The position numbers were made by a program, and so were the translations under genes. The notes under the pieces are model-generated. The model was not told the DNA's origin. It did no database searches and was given only the letters and a program-made list of their open reading frames with translations. A DNA stretch of 64,000 nucleotides from Myrmaecium sp. VS I D KN 1 (Eukaryota; Ascomycota; Dothideomycetes; Valsariales; Valsariaceae), in NCBI GenBank assembly GCA_019775845.1, contig JADQAV010000002.1:2728001-2792000 (forward strand). Direction: 5' to 3'. Below are positions 10,562 through 21,374 of the stretch, in pieces; the stretch's first letter is position 1, and each line of letters begins with the position of its first letter.

Positions 10562-11936
10562 GGTGGGTTTCGATGGAGTGAAGAGAATAGGAGCTGGCGA
10601 TGCCCGAGGAACGGGGATGGATACGGATACGGTGTCAGGCAATTGCGTTCTCCGGCTTCATCATCGAGGAATGGTGGAAAGGAAGGGTTGTTCTGCGGAG
10701 AGCAGGAGATGTGCGAGATGTGATCAGACGTCTACTCGGCTGATGGGGGTTCGCACTAAACCTATAACCTTAAACCCCGCAAATATGGATGTGGGGAATG
10801 TGCGTGCCGGGTGCCGGCAGACGAGGACCGGTCTTCCGGCACGAATCAACCACCGACGTTCCTCAGCCTTGCGACCCACCCTCCAGAAGATCTGCCTACA
10901 CGTACGCACAAGTACAACTATCAGATCAGCCCGGTATTAACTCGCACTGTACGTACACAGGGCAAGCGGCCAGCCACCGTACCTCTTGAACATCCCACTC
11001 CTCCATCCGTGCACTAGTACGGAGCACATCCAAAGGAGAGTCCTCCTTCGGCAGCAGCGAAGTCCAGCCAAACTGACCAAGTAACCACCTGTTTCCCTAA
11101 ACAGGAGACAAGGTGCGGGCAGGGCAAGGGAAATGATAGGAAGTCCCTGGGTATCAGATCGGGTATACCCACTGCACGCATTTCCCCTTCTCCGCTCCTT
11201 TGAGATTAGGAGGAAGAACAGCGAAAACATAAATCAAAACACTACAACAACCAAGCAAAATCAGAAGAAGGATATGGCATAAAAGAAAGGAGGAAGAAAA
11301 CCCGCCAGCGGCTTAACCAAATCACTAAATTTGCGTCTCGAGGTAGGGCCTCACCTTCCTTTAGAAGATGATTTAAGCAAGGAAAATAGCAATGTGATCG
11401 AAAGTTAACAACAGGAAGAGAAACGACTGGACAGGGCGCTGTTTCAGGGGACCTGTTGCATGGCCAGCTGCAGATTAGGCGCGAGAGAGCATGTCCGTCT
11501 AAGAAAACATTCCGCCGGATCAGGGAGTCTACAAAGAGGATATTATCAGCGAGCTAAAGCACCGTAGGGGCATGAGAGCTAAGCTGGAAAGCAGAGGTGG
11601 ATGGCGGTCACATCAGGAGAGAGATACAAAGAAAAGAGAAGGAGACAATAACCTCTCGAGTTCATATCAGATTCCATAGAGCGAAGATGGATGCATCAAC
11701 TAAAGCTTGAGCTCAGCAACTGATATCTTTTGGTTCACTCGCTTCTTGCTCTAAGACATATTTTGAATATCAACGCCGTAAAAAGGACTTCTTAGGAGCC
11801 TGACAGCGTTGTTTTCCCATCTCGATAAGTTCCCTGCATCATACTAACTATATTTCTCGACGCAAAGTGATCTGTGTCTAAGATCGTGTGAAAGGACCTC
11901 AAGGTCCGGTTTCGCATAGCTTGAATATCAGTAGGT
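10562..11936. other. 1.4-kb intergenic region
   Basis: Promoter side of the ara2-like gene and 3' side of the minus-strand GPI-protein gene. Mixed composition with purine-rich stretches at 11230-11310. No coding frame, RNA gene or repeat that I can support. Confidence 0.55.
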
Positions 11937-12689
11937 TCAGAGACTGATATAAATTGCCATAAAACCAGCAAGACCCATGACACCGGCCAAGCCGGCATTC
12001 ATTTTGCCTGAAGAGTTCCGAGGGTCAGCGCCCGCGGTGTCAGCGGCTGCAAAGCCAGACACGCTGCTTGTAGCAGTAGCCTCAGTATCATCGACGGTGG
12101 CACTGCTAGTAGTATTGGCCGGAGGATCGACAGCCGTGGGATCACTTCCAGTAGAGACAGGTCCAGTTCCAGTTGGGTCACTGGGATCACTGGGATCGGT
12201 AGGAGATAGGGAGGGGCTTCCCGTACCGGCACCGGCTGGGTCAACGGTCGTGGTGATGACGGCGGTAGTAGTAGGAGGTGGACCCGACAGGTAGGTAGGC
12301 GGCGTCAGGATAACTCGGGATGAGGATGTAGCAGGGTCAGCACAGGACCTGTAATAACTGGTGAGTGATATTTCCAGAGGTACGAAGATGAACCTACCAG
12401 TGATCACCCTGAGGTGAACAACCGATGGACCCAGTCGGTGAAGGGCCTGGATCGACAGACTTTGGCTGTATAACGTCCGTCACTTGGCGCCTAGTGATGG
12501 CAGGAGTAGGACAACGCCTTGATAGAAGTCAGATGGCGACTATGTTACACGGAGAGACAGGAACGAGGTCACGGCTTACCAATGATCCAACTCAGGAGGA
12601 CAACCCGGCATAGCAGACACCGGAAGATGGCCCTGCACAGGAGCAGTGAGGGTGGCCACCGTCACCAGAGAGAAGATGGCGAGCTTCAT
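11937..12689 (-). CDS. Small secreted GPI-anchored protein with two C-x-P-x2-DHW-x-C modules (3 exons)
   Basis: Exons 12689-12580, 12517-12398 and 12348-11937 join in frame to 213 aa. Residues 1-20 (MKLAIFSLVTVATLTAPVQG) are a signal peptide. The mature N-terminus holds two ten-residue modules, CPPELDHWRC and CSPQGDHWSC, about 40 residues apart. A long Thr/Pro/Ser/Asp-rich stalk follows, then NSSGKMNAGLAGVMGLAGF and a short hydrophobic end, a typical GPI-attachment signal. Both introns cut the Trp codon of a module in phase 2 (TG|G), so the modules look like products of an exon-scale duplication. I recall single DHW-type motifs in other fungal GPI proteins; the His and Cys residues could bind a metal, which is inference. 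Likely at the cell wall or plasma membrane; function unknown. An alternative first acceptor at about 12541 runs into a stop. Confidence 0.75.
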
Positions 12690-13258
12690 CTTCGAATGCG
12701 GGAATGTGGAATTGGTCGATCTCCGTCTCTTTGGTCGAGTGGGAGGATGGATGAGCACAAAGAAGGCACCTCGCACGGAGTGAAATCTCAGTAACTACTA
12801 AGGTGGATATTTATGAGTGATGTGTGGGGTTGACCGTGGCTTGGGCTAAAGAACTTTCAAGTTCTCGTCTTCAGAAAAGAAGATGGGCCAATCCTCCCAA
12901 GCGAGAGATACCTTGATGAGGCAGGTAGCCAACTGAGTCCTTCCCGACTTCCCTTCCCGGCAAGGCCTTCTGACTGGTACGTATCCAGAGCAGAAAAGCG
13001 ACCTTGAGATTCACAGTCGGCTGGACTGGGTAGATATACATCGACCATCACGCCAAAGCCTGGGTTCCAAAACGAGAAGCGTTGTCCATCCACTCAGAAT
13101 ACTAGCAGATACCCTACGCAGTCATACTTCCCGCTTTGGTGGCAACTCAGTGGCCATTCTTGACATGATAGGACAACAGGAAATGCCACATGCGATCTTC
13201 AACTACATATAGGAAGGGAGCTGTACTGAACAGAAACGTAAACCTACTCGTGACAGTG
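12690..13258. other. Intergenic region between two minus-strand genes
   Basis: Upstream region of the GPI-protein gene (start 12689) and 3' flank of the regulator ending at 13259. I see no coding frame or RNA gene. Confidence 0.5.
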
Positions 13259-15802
13259 TTAGAACAAGGAATCAAATTCCATGAACAGATCCTGCCAACC
13301 CAAGGGTACGTATCGCAGGTTCAACCCAGGGAAATCCCACTGCAACAGCAGCTCCCTCGGCGCATACGACTGAAAGTCACGCTCAGCATAATGGTAGTTC
13401 TCGCCGCTCGGACGAGTGGTCACGTCAGGCGCGCCCACAGAGCCATCGGGCGCCCGCTCTGCCTGATGCCGTCGTAGCGTCTCGACCAGCGCCTTCTCGC
13501 ACTTCTCCACGCTCACGGAGAGGACTTGGAAGTACGCGATCTGGCCGCCCGTGCCGCGTTCGAGCTCGTCCAACAGCTCGTGCGCTTGTCGCAGCAGGTG
13601 CATCAGGTGGTTGGGCGGGTCTCGTAGCAGGACCGAGAGGCGCAGCACGAGTAAAACTGAGAAGGCGCACTTGGCCCACACAAAGTCCATGGTCCACCTG
13701 AAGCCAGCAAGGTAACTGCGTGTGGAGAGAGGCGAAGAGGGATCCTGATCCCCTCCGTCGCTGGGAGAGGTAGCGTGTAAAAGCAGGTCCAGATGCTTTT
13801 CTGCAGCCTCTTTGGCGACGATCAGAATCTCCCGCTGCGTTTCCGTCATCAGTGCAAGGTTGTCGACCTCCATCAGTGAGATGGCCTTCAAATGTAAAGC
13901 AATGAGCGCCCACTGATGCTGGATCTTTAGGTTCAGTAAGTTTGTTCCGGTGTTGGGATCCTCTCTATGGCTGTACTTCTCCCAGATCTGCAACCAGTCA
14001 TCAAGCCAAAGGTCGAGGTCGATACGAGCCCCTCTCACAGTCGAGCTCATCTCCCCTTCTTCATTGCCCACCATGGAGAACCCGGAAGTTCGGGGAAGGG
14101 CCTCGAGTGTTGAGGCTCGTAACGCATTCAGCTCCACTTGAGCGAAGAGTCGCACATCAATCGGGTTCGTTGATGGATGGTTGAGGAGTACTCGCAACCG
14201 CCTAGACGATCGAATGTGAGTGACAGCAGGCTTTCTGCCGCCATCTAGAGCTAATCTATAACAATTTAGGTCGGCAGCGAGCGTCTTTGACGGAGCATAT
14301 GCTTACATATGGTCAAGATTCAGCACCCCATACCATATCCGTGCCATCCTGTACAGGAAGTGATCCTCTTCATTCCCTTGAGCAAACCCAGGTTCATTAC
14401 GTTTACGCGCGGTGCTTTCGATGCATTGATCCACAGCTTCAGGAAGTTGCAGATGCAGGGCCAAGTTCAGTGCTATGCTTGTGATGAGCCATCCATTATC
14501 GGAATAGCTGGCCATGACCAGGAGAGCCTGGATGGTCTCGACAGAACCGTGCTGCGGAAAGTAGGGAGCCAAGAGAAAGTTCGCCAGATGCTCTCGCAGG
14601 ATCGGCTGCAGCCGTTGGTATGACGGAGAGGCCGGTCCGTCTGCCGTCCTGCAACCGACGGTGATGATTGCGTCGAAAAGGATGCTGTTCCGTGCGCGTA
14701 CGGACGCGTACGTGTCGTACTGCGGACAGAACACAGGCACGAATTGGTTCTTTGTCTGGTCAGCGGGATCCATGAAAAGGTCGAGTTTCCTGTGCTGAAG
14801 TTGCGACTCACACATCCTTTGAAGAAGCTGGGGGGTTATTGACTTCATTAGCCGGGCTTCTGGCTCTATGACAGATAGACGCTTACGAATTGAACCACAA
14901 CCCAGCCTCCTGTCCTGTGACTATTCCGCGGGCAACTACATCCATTGAAGTCCGTGCCTGGACTTCGAACGCTCCTCTCTTGCGCTTCTTGCTCGCTTCC
15001 TGAGTTTCTTGCCCCCAGCCAGGGTGGTTGAGGGTACCCGTAGCCACATTGACAAATGGTGGACGCGCTCCCAGGCTGGAAGCAGCGTCTGGGTCCGCAA
15101 ACTCAAGCTGCCGTATGTCGGATGAGCCGACAGTGCTCAGGAACTCTGATGAAACCATCGGCTGAGTGATTCCTCTTCGAGCGCGGGATCCTTCTGGCGA
15201 GGTGATCGACTCCGTGAGAGCAACATTATCGTGACGGTGATGCTGGCCTATCGGAGAGGGTAACGCTTGAAGCGAGCTAACAGAGGCTCTGAGTGATCGC
15301 ACTTCCGCTTCTAGTTGCTGGAGCTTCCTACTATTTGTCAATGTCGCGGACTTAACTTGTCGCACATACTGTCGGAAGACAGTTGAAGCAAAGAGAACGG
15401 TGCAAGGTGAAAAGCTCACTCCGTCGTCGGGTCCAATGGGACTTCCATATAAACGCACTCGGCATTGACAGACGCGCAGCTGAAGCCTTCCAGTTAGTCG
15501 TGATACCGCACGACATGAAGAAAGAGAGAAAGAGAGAAAATAGGCCCGCACCGTCCACACGGCTTCGCGCCGTCACATCGGACCTTGGACCGTCGACAGG
15601 TCGCACATGCTTTCTACCAGACGACGAAGAAAGAGAAAATCTCAATTTCAGCTCCTCCTAAATAAGGAAGGACAAAAAACACAGAAAGCTCGCAGCTACT
15701 CACAACAGCCCGTCGTCTCTTCGCGACCGGCGACCGGTCCGCGGCAGCCTCTGCCTCCTCCATCGATGCGTCGCGCTGCTGCTGGTGGTGGCCGTCGTCC
15801 AT
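13259..15802 (-). CDS. Zn(II)2Cys6 transcription factor with fungal-specific regulatory domain (about 6 exons)
   Basis: Model: 15802-15704, 15613-15552, 15479-about 15420, 15368-14887, 14789-14307, 14201-13259; roughly 700 aa. After a basic AKRRRAV stretch, Cys36-Cys62 form a complete binuclear cluster (C-x2-C-x6-C-x5-C-x2-C-x6-C, starting CATCRRSKVRC). A leucine-zipper-like coiled coil (SRKLQQLEAEVRSLRASVSSL) follows, then a nuclear-type KKRKR patch and the helical middle-homology region (for example ILFDAIITVGCR and DHM/RLRVLLNHP). Nuclear DNA-binding regulator; its target is unknown. It lies 0.5 kb from the end of a Dal5-like permease and 3 kb from a GH31 gene, so it is a candidate local regulator. 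The junction after the cluster (VPLDPTTE to YVRQVKS) is one base out of phase with the best GTGAGC/ACAG signals; see findings. The family call is firm, the exact gene model is not. Confidence 0.8.
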
Positions 15803-16294
15803 GGTGCACTGTACAGCAGCAGGGACTGTCTCGTCCCGGTATCTCCGACAGCCACCCTTTTGAGAAGATGCAAGTGGGCGTTACTGGGAGTCCACGGGCC
15901 GTTGCGTTCCCCCGGCGCGGGCGGGGGTGGATGTTGAATAGCCGAGCTCCATGGTGGTGGAACTTGGTGCGGGGGTGGGGAAGTGGGGAAGTGGGGGATC
16001 TTGGGTAATGTCGGCCGAAGATGCCGACGACCGCCCGTGCGGAGTGCGCGGGGGTCGGATATGAGCCCAGTGGGCCTGGGGGATGGTAATCAGCCTCGGC
16101 AGTCAAAGAGATGCGACGAGGAGCTCTGAAACGGAAAAAATCCAGTTTTCACACGTCTGCAGTGGAGCCGGAAAGGGTGGCCTGAGCATGCTGTTCACGT
16201 ATGTGGTATTTGGACACCAGGGAGAGATTGGTGGAATGTGCCGTTGTGATTTGCACGCTAGATCACTGTGGGGAGTAACGCTACAATCCATCCA
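15803..16294. other. Intergenic region (regulator promoter / permease 3' end)
   Basis: About 490 bases between the start of the minus-strand regulator and the stop of the minus-strand permease. GC-rich near the regulator start. No gene seen. Confidence 0.5.
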
Positions 16295-18120
16295 TCAATA
16301 GAGGAAGATGAAATCCTCGTTCCGCAAATCCGTGACGTCGTCAAACGCCTTGCTGCCAACGCCCTGGATCTCCTCCTCGATCGCGCTGTCCTCAGTCTTC
16401 GCCGACCCCGTCGGTTCCATGGACAGATCGACCAGGCGGGCGGACTTGCCCATAGCCTCCCGCATGCGGGCGTGCCGGCGGTTCAAGAAGCCGATGTACA
16501 CCATGCCGACGGCCGTCAGCGCCATGACGGCGACGAAGAGGCCGAGGTTGGCGCGCAGGCCGCGCAGGTAGCGGGGGGCCTCGTCCGTCTTGAACAGCTG
16601 CGGGCCGACGATGTTGCCGACGCTCTGGCCGACGAAGATGATGCCGGTGGTGACCTTGCGCTTGGTGTCGCCGGCGGTGTTCTGGGACGACCAGCTGTAG
16701 ACGAGCGGGGAGATGCCCGGGTAGACGGAGATGAGGTAGTAGCCGACCAGCAGCGCGGCTCGGGTTTCGGCGGTGTGCTCGAGCGCCATGAGCACGACGA
16801 TGCCGGCGATGGCGGGGAGGCAGAGGACGAGGATCACGGGGGATTTCTTCTTCAGCTTGGTGGCGACGAGGGCCCCGCCCAGCGTGGCGACGATTTGTAC
16901 GGCGCCGAAGGGCATGTTGAAGAGGATCGTTGTGAAGGAGTCGAAGCCGAATGACTTGACGATCAAGGGGCCGAAGGTGGAAATGCCGCCAGACGGGATG
17001 CTACACGGGAAACAATATCATCAGTACTGCAATTTTGGGTAAGGACGGCGGACTTACGAGATGGCGAAGGACAGCGAGAACCATATCCAGGTCTTCAAGT
17101 CCAAAGCAGCGTCTAACACATGGTCCCACTTCCACACCCGGGAGCTGATTCCCATCTGGTTCATCCGAAGTCGTTCCACCGCAATAAGCTTTTCCTGATG
17201 TGACAAGAACTTGGCCTCCATTGGCGAGTCCGGCATGAAGATTCTGAGATTCTCAGTACTGCTGTTTGGGGTGAAAGGAGAACAGGCCTAGGACTTACAG
17301 CACAAATACAGCCACGACAACTGTGATCGATCCGCAGAACAGGAAGATGATTTGATAGGAGTGCAGACTGGAGTTGATATGGCCAAGCCCGTAGGTCAAG
17401 AGGCTTCCGAACTATCCCTTGGTTGAGCAAGAGGTCAACATGCAGTAGTTGTTCGACTACTTACGATATTCACCAACCCCAGAGTGGCGTACCACGCAGC
17501 ATTCCTGTTGGTCTGCTCACTGCGTTTCCACCACATTTGGACGATGGCAACGAAGGCCGGTGCTGTGCACCATTAACTTCACGTACTCCACGGCAGACAT
17601 CGAATCACGTACCTACGGCAGCTTCGAACACACCCAGGAAAAATCTCGCTGCGAGCAAGCCGGCAAATCTATCGGCAGCCGTCATGCAGCAGAGCACAGC
17701 ACCCCAGATCATGACCGTCAGGCCGGTGAACTTGCCGATGGGCAGCTTGACCAAGAAGAACGCCACGAGCGGTTGCATCACGAGCTGAGCCAGATACACA
17801 ATCGATCCCAGCCACGAGTACTGGCTGCCGACGAGATGGGTGTCCTCGATCAGGCCGAAAACGGAAGCGTACGAGAGGGTGGCCTTGTCCAGGTACTGCA
17901 GGCAGTACACCACCAGGAGTATCGGCAGGATCGTGAGATCGATCTTGCGCAGCACCCGCCGGTTCTCCGCGGGCGTGACGACGATGTGGCCCTCGACGCC
18001 CTGGAGCAGTTCGGCAGCCTTGTCGATGCCCTTGATGCCTCGCGCTGCTCCGCTGTCGGGGATCATCTCGATGGCGTCGATGTGGGATTTTCCATCCTGC
18101 GTCTCCGTCGGCTGGGCCAT
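16295..18120 (-). CDS. MFS transporter of the allantoate permease (Dal5/ACS) type (5 exons)
   Basis: Exons 18120-17613, 17562-17465, 17411-17299, 17243-17058 and 17000-16295 all join in frame to 536 aa. The cytosolic N-terminus (about 60 residues) leads into 12 predicted membrane helices. The first is LTILPILLVVYCLQYLDKATLSYA, whose YLDK sequence is the signature of the anion:cation symporter family. The second half carries GISTFGPLIVKSFGFD and SWSSQNTAGDTKRKVTTGIIFVGQSVGNI fragments typical of Dal5, Tna1 and Seo1 relatives. These plasma-membrane proteins take up organic anions, vitamins, ureides and some sugar acids by proton symport. The frame is open upstream of ATG 18120 but has no earlier ATG. 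A TATAAAA box on this strand (18252-18246) is about 125 bases upstream. The gene is divergent from the GH31 gene, so its substrate may be a product of that enzyme; this is inference. Confidence 0.9.
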
Positions 18121-18265
18121 CGTGTCGGGGGACAAACAGCACCCGATATTGTTGCAAGAGTTTGTGAGTTGAACGTGAAAGGTAACAGAAGAAACAAAAC
18201 CGGGGACAAATTGTGGATCGAGGAGTCGAGTTCAAGCTCGGATGATTTTATACGCCCTCGGTCTC

Positions 18266-18283
18266 TTCGGCCATACCGCCGAA
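18266..18283. promoter_or_regulatory. Candidate Zn2Cys6 site: CGG-N8-CCG inverted repeat
   Basis: A perfect six-base inverted repeat, TTCGGC and GCCGAA, separated by CATACC, about 150 bases upstream of the permease ATG. Zn2Cys6 dimers are known to read CGG triplets at fixed spacings; which protein binds here is not known. Confidence 0.4.
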
Positions 18284-18348
18284 CAGTGGAAGGCTAGCCG
18301 GTGGCGAGCGAGCCCGGGAGGGGTTCAGGCAGGTACCCCGTGGGGAAT

Positions 18349-18360
18349 CGGTCTCGACCG
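18349..18360. promoter_or_regulatory. Candidate Zn2Cys6 site: CGG-N6-CCG inverted repeat
   Basis: CGGTCTCGACCG is a fully palindromic 12-mer except for its centre. The CGG-N6-CCG geometry is that of known fungal Zn2Cys6 sites such as those of Ppr1/UaY-type factors. It lies in the shared promoter. Confidence 0.4.
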
Positions 18361-18812
18361 GTGGATATTGTAGGTACGGACCTATGGAAAGCCAGCAGAT
18401 ATCGCATGTGAACGGCTTCAAGCGCCGCCGTTGAACTGAACCGGCCTTCATGTACTTCCAGCCAATTCATGTTCATATGTATATACCGTACGTACATACA
18501 GTATCATGTGTTACCATGCACAAAGCGAGCCAGCCTTGCAGAACCTGGGGAGCGCTTTGGACGCTCCACCCTTTTGACTAACTGTGGGTACGTAAGTACT
18601 GCGGAGACCCCGGATGGGGTTTGCGGAGAGGGGTTCATCGGTTTTCGGGAGGTTATCTCCTAGCACCCTCCACCTCGTCCCCCCACCTCGGCATTCTCCT
18701 CCGTGTGAGCGAACAGCATATATAAAAACGAGCAAATTCGATCCAAGATGTCAGCGGCAAATCAGTACGTCGTTGTTTCAGCAGCTCGAAGCGAGCTGTC
18801 ACCTCCAGAGAT

Positions 18813-21374
18813 ATGGCTCCTCAACATGAATTCGTTCCCACCAAATATGCGGTCGATTCGTCCAAGGCTGCATCCGCGGCGGCCCTCCACCTTCGCTCGC
18901 AGGATCAGAACACCGCCGTTGCGGAATTTTCTTTCGAACTCATCCGCCCTAATGTCTTCCGAACGAGATTCGTCACCCGAAAGCACAGCTTGCCTCCCCA
19001 TCGAAGCCTGCTTCCACCAGCGATTCAATTGGGCGATATCACCCCCTCCCACACCCTCAACCAGTCACGGTATCAGGTAAAAGTGGGGGACATCGAAGCC
19101 ACAGTCGATTTTGACGGCTGCCCGATTGTCTCGCTTTCCTACCGCGGAGAGCCAACACCACTGCACACAGATCTCCCCCATCGCTCGTATGCCCTAGACG
19201 GTCCCGGTGTTGCACACTATACCCGCTACAAGCGCGGAACCCTCCACGTTGGACTCGGCGAGAAAGCAGCTCCGATGGATCTGTCCAACCGCTCCTTCAC
19301 GCTGTCGGCGACAGACAGCTTCGGCTATGACGTCCACCGGACTGATCCGCTGTACAAAAACATTCCCCTTTTGATCAACGCGACCCCGGAAGGTTGCGTC
19401 GGCATCTTTTCTTCCTCGCATTCCCGCGGGTTTTACTCGGTGGGAGGGGAGATGGACGGGATGTGGGGGCCGTTCAAGGTCTATCGCCAGGATTATGGCG
19501 GCCTGGAGGAGTACATCATCATTTCCCGAACGCTGAAAGACCTCGTGCGGATGTACGCCGAGTTGGTCGGCTACCCGCGACTGCTGCCCCGCTGGGCTTT
19601 TGGATACCTATCCGGTGGCATGAAGTACACCATGCTCGACGAGCCGCGCGCGTGCGATGCCCTGCTGGCATTCGCAAAACGTATGAAGGAGGAGGGCATC
19701 CCTTGTTCCGGATACCAAATGAGCTCCGGATATACCGTCGCGGAGACGAAGCCGAAGACTCGTAATGTTTTTACCTGGAATCGGCATAGGTTCCCGGACC
19801 CGAAAGGATTCATCGACGCGTACCACGCGGAGGGGGTTCGACTGATATTCAACGTCAAACCGTACGTCCTAGCGAATCATCCGGAATACAGAAAGCTGGT
19901 TGAAGCAGGGGCGCTTTTCAAAGACCCGAAAACGGGCGAAAGCGGCAAAGCGCGCTTGTGGAGTGCGGGCGGAGGCACGAACGGTGAAGGGGGCCATATC
20001 GACTTTACGTCCAAGGCTGGTTTCCAGTGGTGGTACAACGGCGTCCGTGAGCTGAAGAAGCTTGGTGTAGACTGCATCTGGAACGACAACAACGAATATC
20101 TCGTCCCAGACGATGACTGGCAATGCAGTCTCGATGAGCCAGCTGTGCAGGCAGCAGCGCAAGAAAAGGATGCCAAAAGCATAGGATACTGGGGACGAGC
20201 CTTGCAAACCGAGCTGATGGGGAAATCCTCCCACGATGCTGCCGTCAATGTCGAACCACACCTCCGTCCTTACATCCTCACTCGCAGTGCTACCGCAGGC
20301 ACGATGCGTTACTGCGGAAGCTCCTGGAGCGGTGATAACGTGACCAGTTGGGCCGGAATGCGCGGTGCGAACGCTCTCTCGCTCACAGCGGGAATGTGTC
20401 TTCTCCAATGCTACGGCCATGACATTGGCGGCTTTGAAGGACCGCAGCCGTCTCCGGAGCTCCTGGTGCGCTGGGTGCAGTTAGGCATCCATTCCTCGCG
20501 GTTCGCGATCAATTGCTATAAGACGTCTCCCGAGGACAACGTGGTTGGCGACGTCATTGAGCCGTGGATGTATCCCGAGTATACTCCACTTGTTCGCGAC
20601 GCTATCAAGAGGCGTTATGAGCTACTGCCGTACATCTACTCCTTGCATTTGTACAGTCACGCTACCGCTTCGCCGCCGCAACGCTGGGTAGGCTGGGGTT
20701 ATGAGAATGATCCAGAGGTATGGCGGAACCAGCTGCTCAAGGACGCAGAGACCCAATATTGGCTTGGAGACCACCTGATCATCGGAGGCGATGGCATCTT
20801 TGGTCCTGGGGGCACGGAAGCCAGAATGTACCTTCCTCGACGGGACCCGAGTGACCCGGGTTATATCAGTCTCAGCCAGCCTTACAGATATTTCGAAGCT
20901 GGGCAGTGGATCATCGTGGACGCTACTTGGGATAGCTCTGGCGTTCCAGTGATCGCTCGTATTGGCGGTGCCGTTCCGATTGGAAAGTCCGTACAAACGC
21001 TAGCAGCTGGAGAAACGGCGAATCCAGCCAATCTACCAAAGGACGACTATCGCGGCCTCGAACTGTACCCGTTGCCGGCTCATCTGGGTGAGAGTGACGC
21101 CTACGAATCCTGTTGGCTGGAGGATGATGGAGTCTCGCCTGATGCTGAGCCTGCCGAGTTCAGGGTTACCTACCGCTCGAATAGGAGCACGGTGAATGTC
21201 GAGCTGAAGCGCCTAGATACCGGGGGTTTTCAACCAGCCTGGAATCTTGAGAAAATTGCGATCTTGTTGCCCGCTGGCGATGAACACGATTCGGTGGTGC
21301 TTAATGGCACCGACTTTGGGGCCGCAAGGCTCGACGACAAGGGTAGGAAAGTGTTCCACGGCAGTGCTATTTGA
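18813..21374 (+). CDS. Cytosolic glycoside hydrolase family 31 (alpha-glucosidase/alpha-xylosidase type)
   Basis: An intron-free 853-aa protein with no signal peptide. The N-terminal beta-sandwich (to about residue 240) includes GIFSSSHSRGFYSVGGEMDG; the barrel follows with PRWAFGYLSGG near residue 262. The catalytic nucleophile is Asp425 in CIWNDNNEY and the acid/base is Asp508 in SSWSGDN, both in the expected GH31 positions, followed by GHDIGGFEG and the C-terminal beta domains. GH31 retaining enzymes cleave alpha-linked glucose or xylose, and some act as transglycosidases or lyases, so the substrate cannot be read from the sequence. The lack of a signal peptide implies that the substrate is imported first, which fits the divergent permease. 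The single-exon structure contrasts with the intron-rich neighbours. Confidence 0.9.
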   Translation: MAPQHEFVPTKYAVDSSKAASAAALHLRSQDQNTAVAEFSFELIRPNVFRTRFVTRKHSLPPHRSLLPPAIQLGDITPSHTLNQSRYQVKVGDIEATVDFDGCPIVSLSYRGEPTPLHTDLPHRSYALDGPGVAHYTRYKRGTLHVGLGEKAAPMDLSNRSFTLSATDSFGYDVHRTDPLYKNIPLLINATPEGCVGIFSSSHSRGFYSVGGEMDGMWGPFKVYRQDYGGLEEYIIISRTLKDLVRMYAELVGYPRLLPRWAFGYLSGGMKYTMLDEPRACDALLAFAKRMKEEGIPCSGYQMSSGYTVAETKPKTRNVFTWNRHRFPDPKGFIDAYHAEGVRLIFNVKPYVLANHPEYRKLVEAGALFKDPKTGESGKARLWSAGGGTNGEGGHIDFTSKAGFQWWYNGVRELKKLGVDCIWNDNNEYLVPDDDWQCSLDEPAVQAAAQEKDAKSIGYWGRALQTELMGKSSHDAAVNVEPHLRPYILTRSATAGTMRYCGSSWSGDNVTSWAGMRGANALSLTAGMCLLQCYGHDIGGFEGPQPSPELLVRWVQLGIHSSRFAINCYKTSPEDNVVGDVIEPWMYPEYTPLVRDAIKRRYELLPYIYSLHLYSHATASPPQRWVGWGYENDPEVWRNQLLKDAETQYWLGDHLIIGGDGIFGPGGTEARMYLPRRDPSDPGYISLSQPYRYFEAGQWIIVDATWDSSGVPVIARIGGAVPIGKSVQTLAAGETANPANLPKDDYRGLELYPLPAHLGESDAYESCWLEDDGVSPDAEPAEFRVTYRSNRSTVNVELKRLDTGGFQPAWNLEKIAILLPAGDEHDSVVLNGTDFGAARLDDKGRKVFHGSAI

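Larger units (their letters stand above)
18244..18730. promoter_or_regulatory. Bidirectional promoter between permease and GH31 genes
   Basis: The 692-base gap between two divergent starts has TATAAAA on the minus strand at 18252-18246 for the permease and TATATAAAA at 18719-18727 for the GH31 gene. Between them are two inverted CGG/CCG pairs of the kind bound by Zn2Cys6 dimers: TTCGGC-N6-GCCGAA at 18266-18283 (CGG-N8-CCG) and CGGTCTCGACCG at 18349-18360 (CGG-N6-CCG). An out-of-frame ATG at 18748 lies close to the expected GH31 transcript start. Confidence 0.6.

Noticed and set aside
18748-19080. 110-codon ORF overlapping the GH31 start
   Set aside because: Out of frame with the GH31 protein and shadowed by its N-terminus; at most an upstream ATG close to the transcript start.
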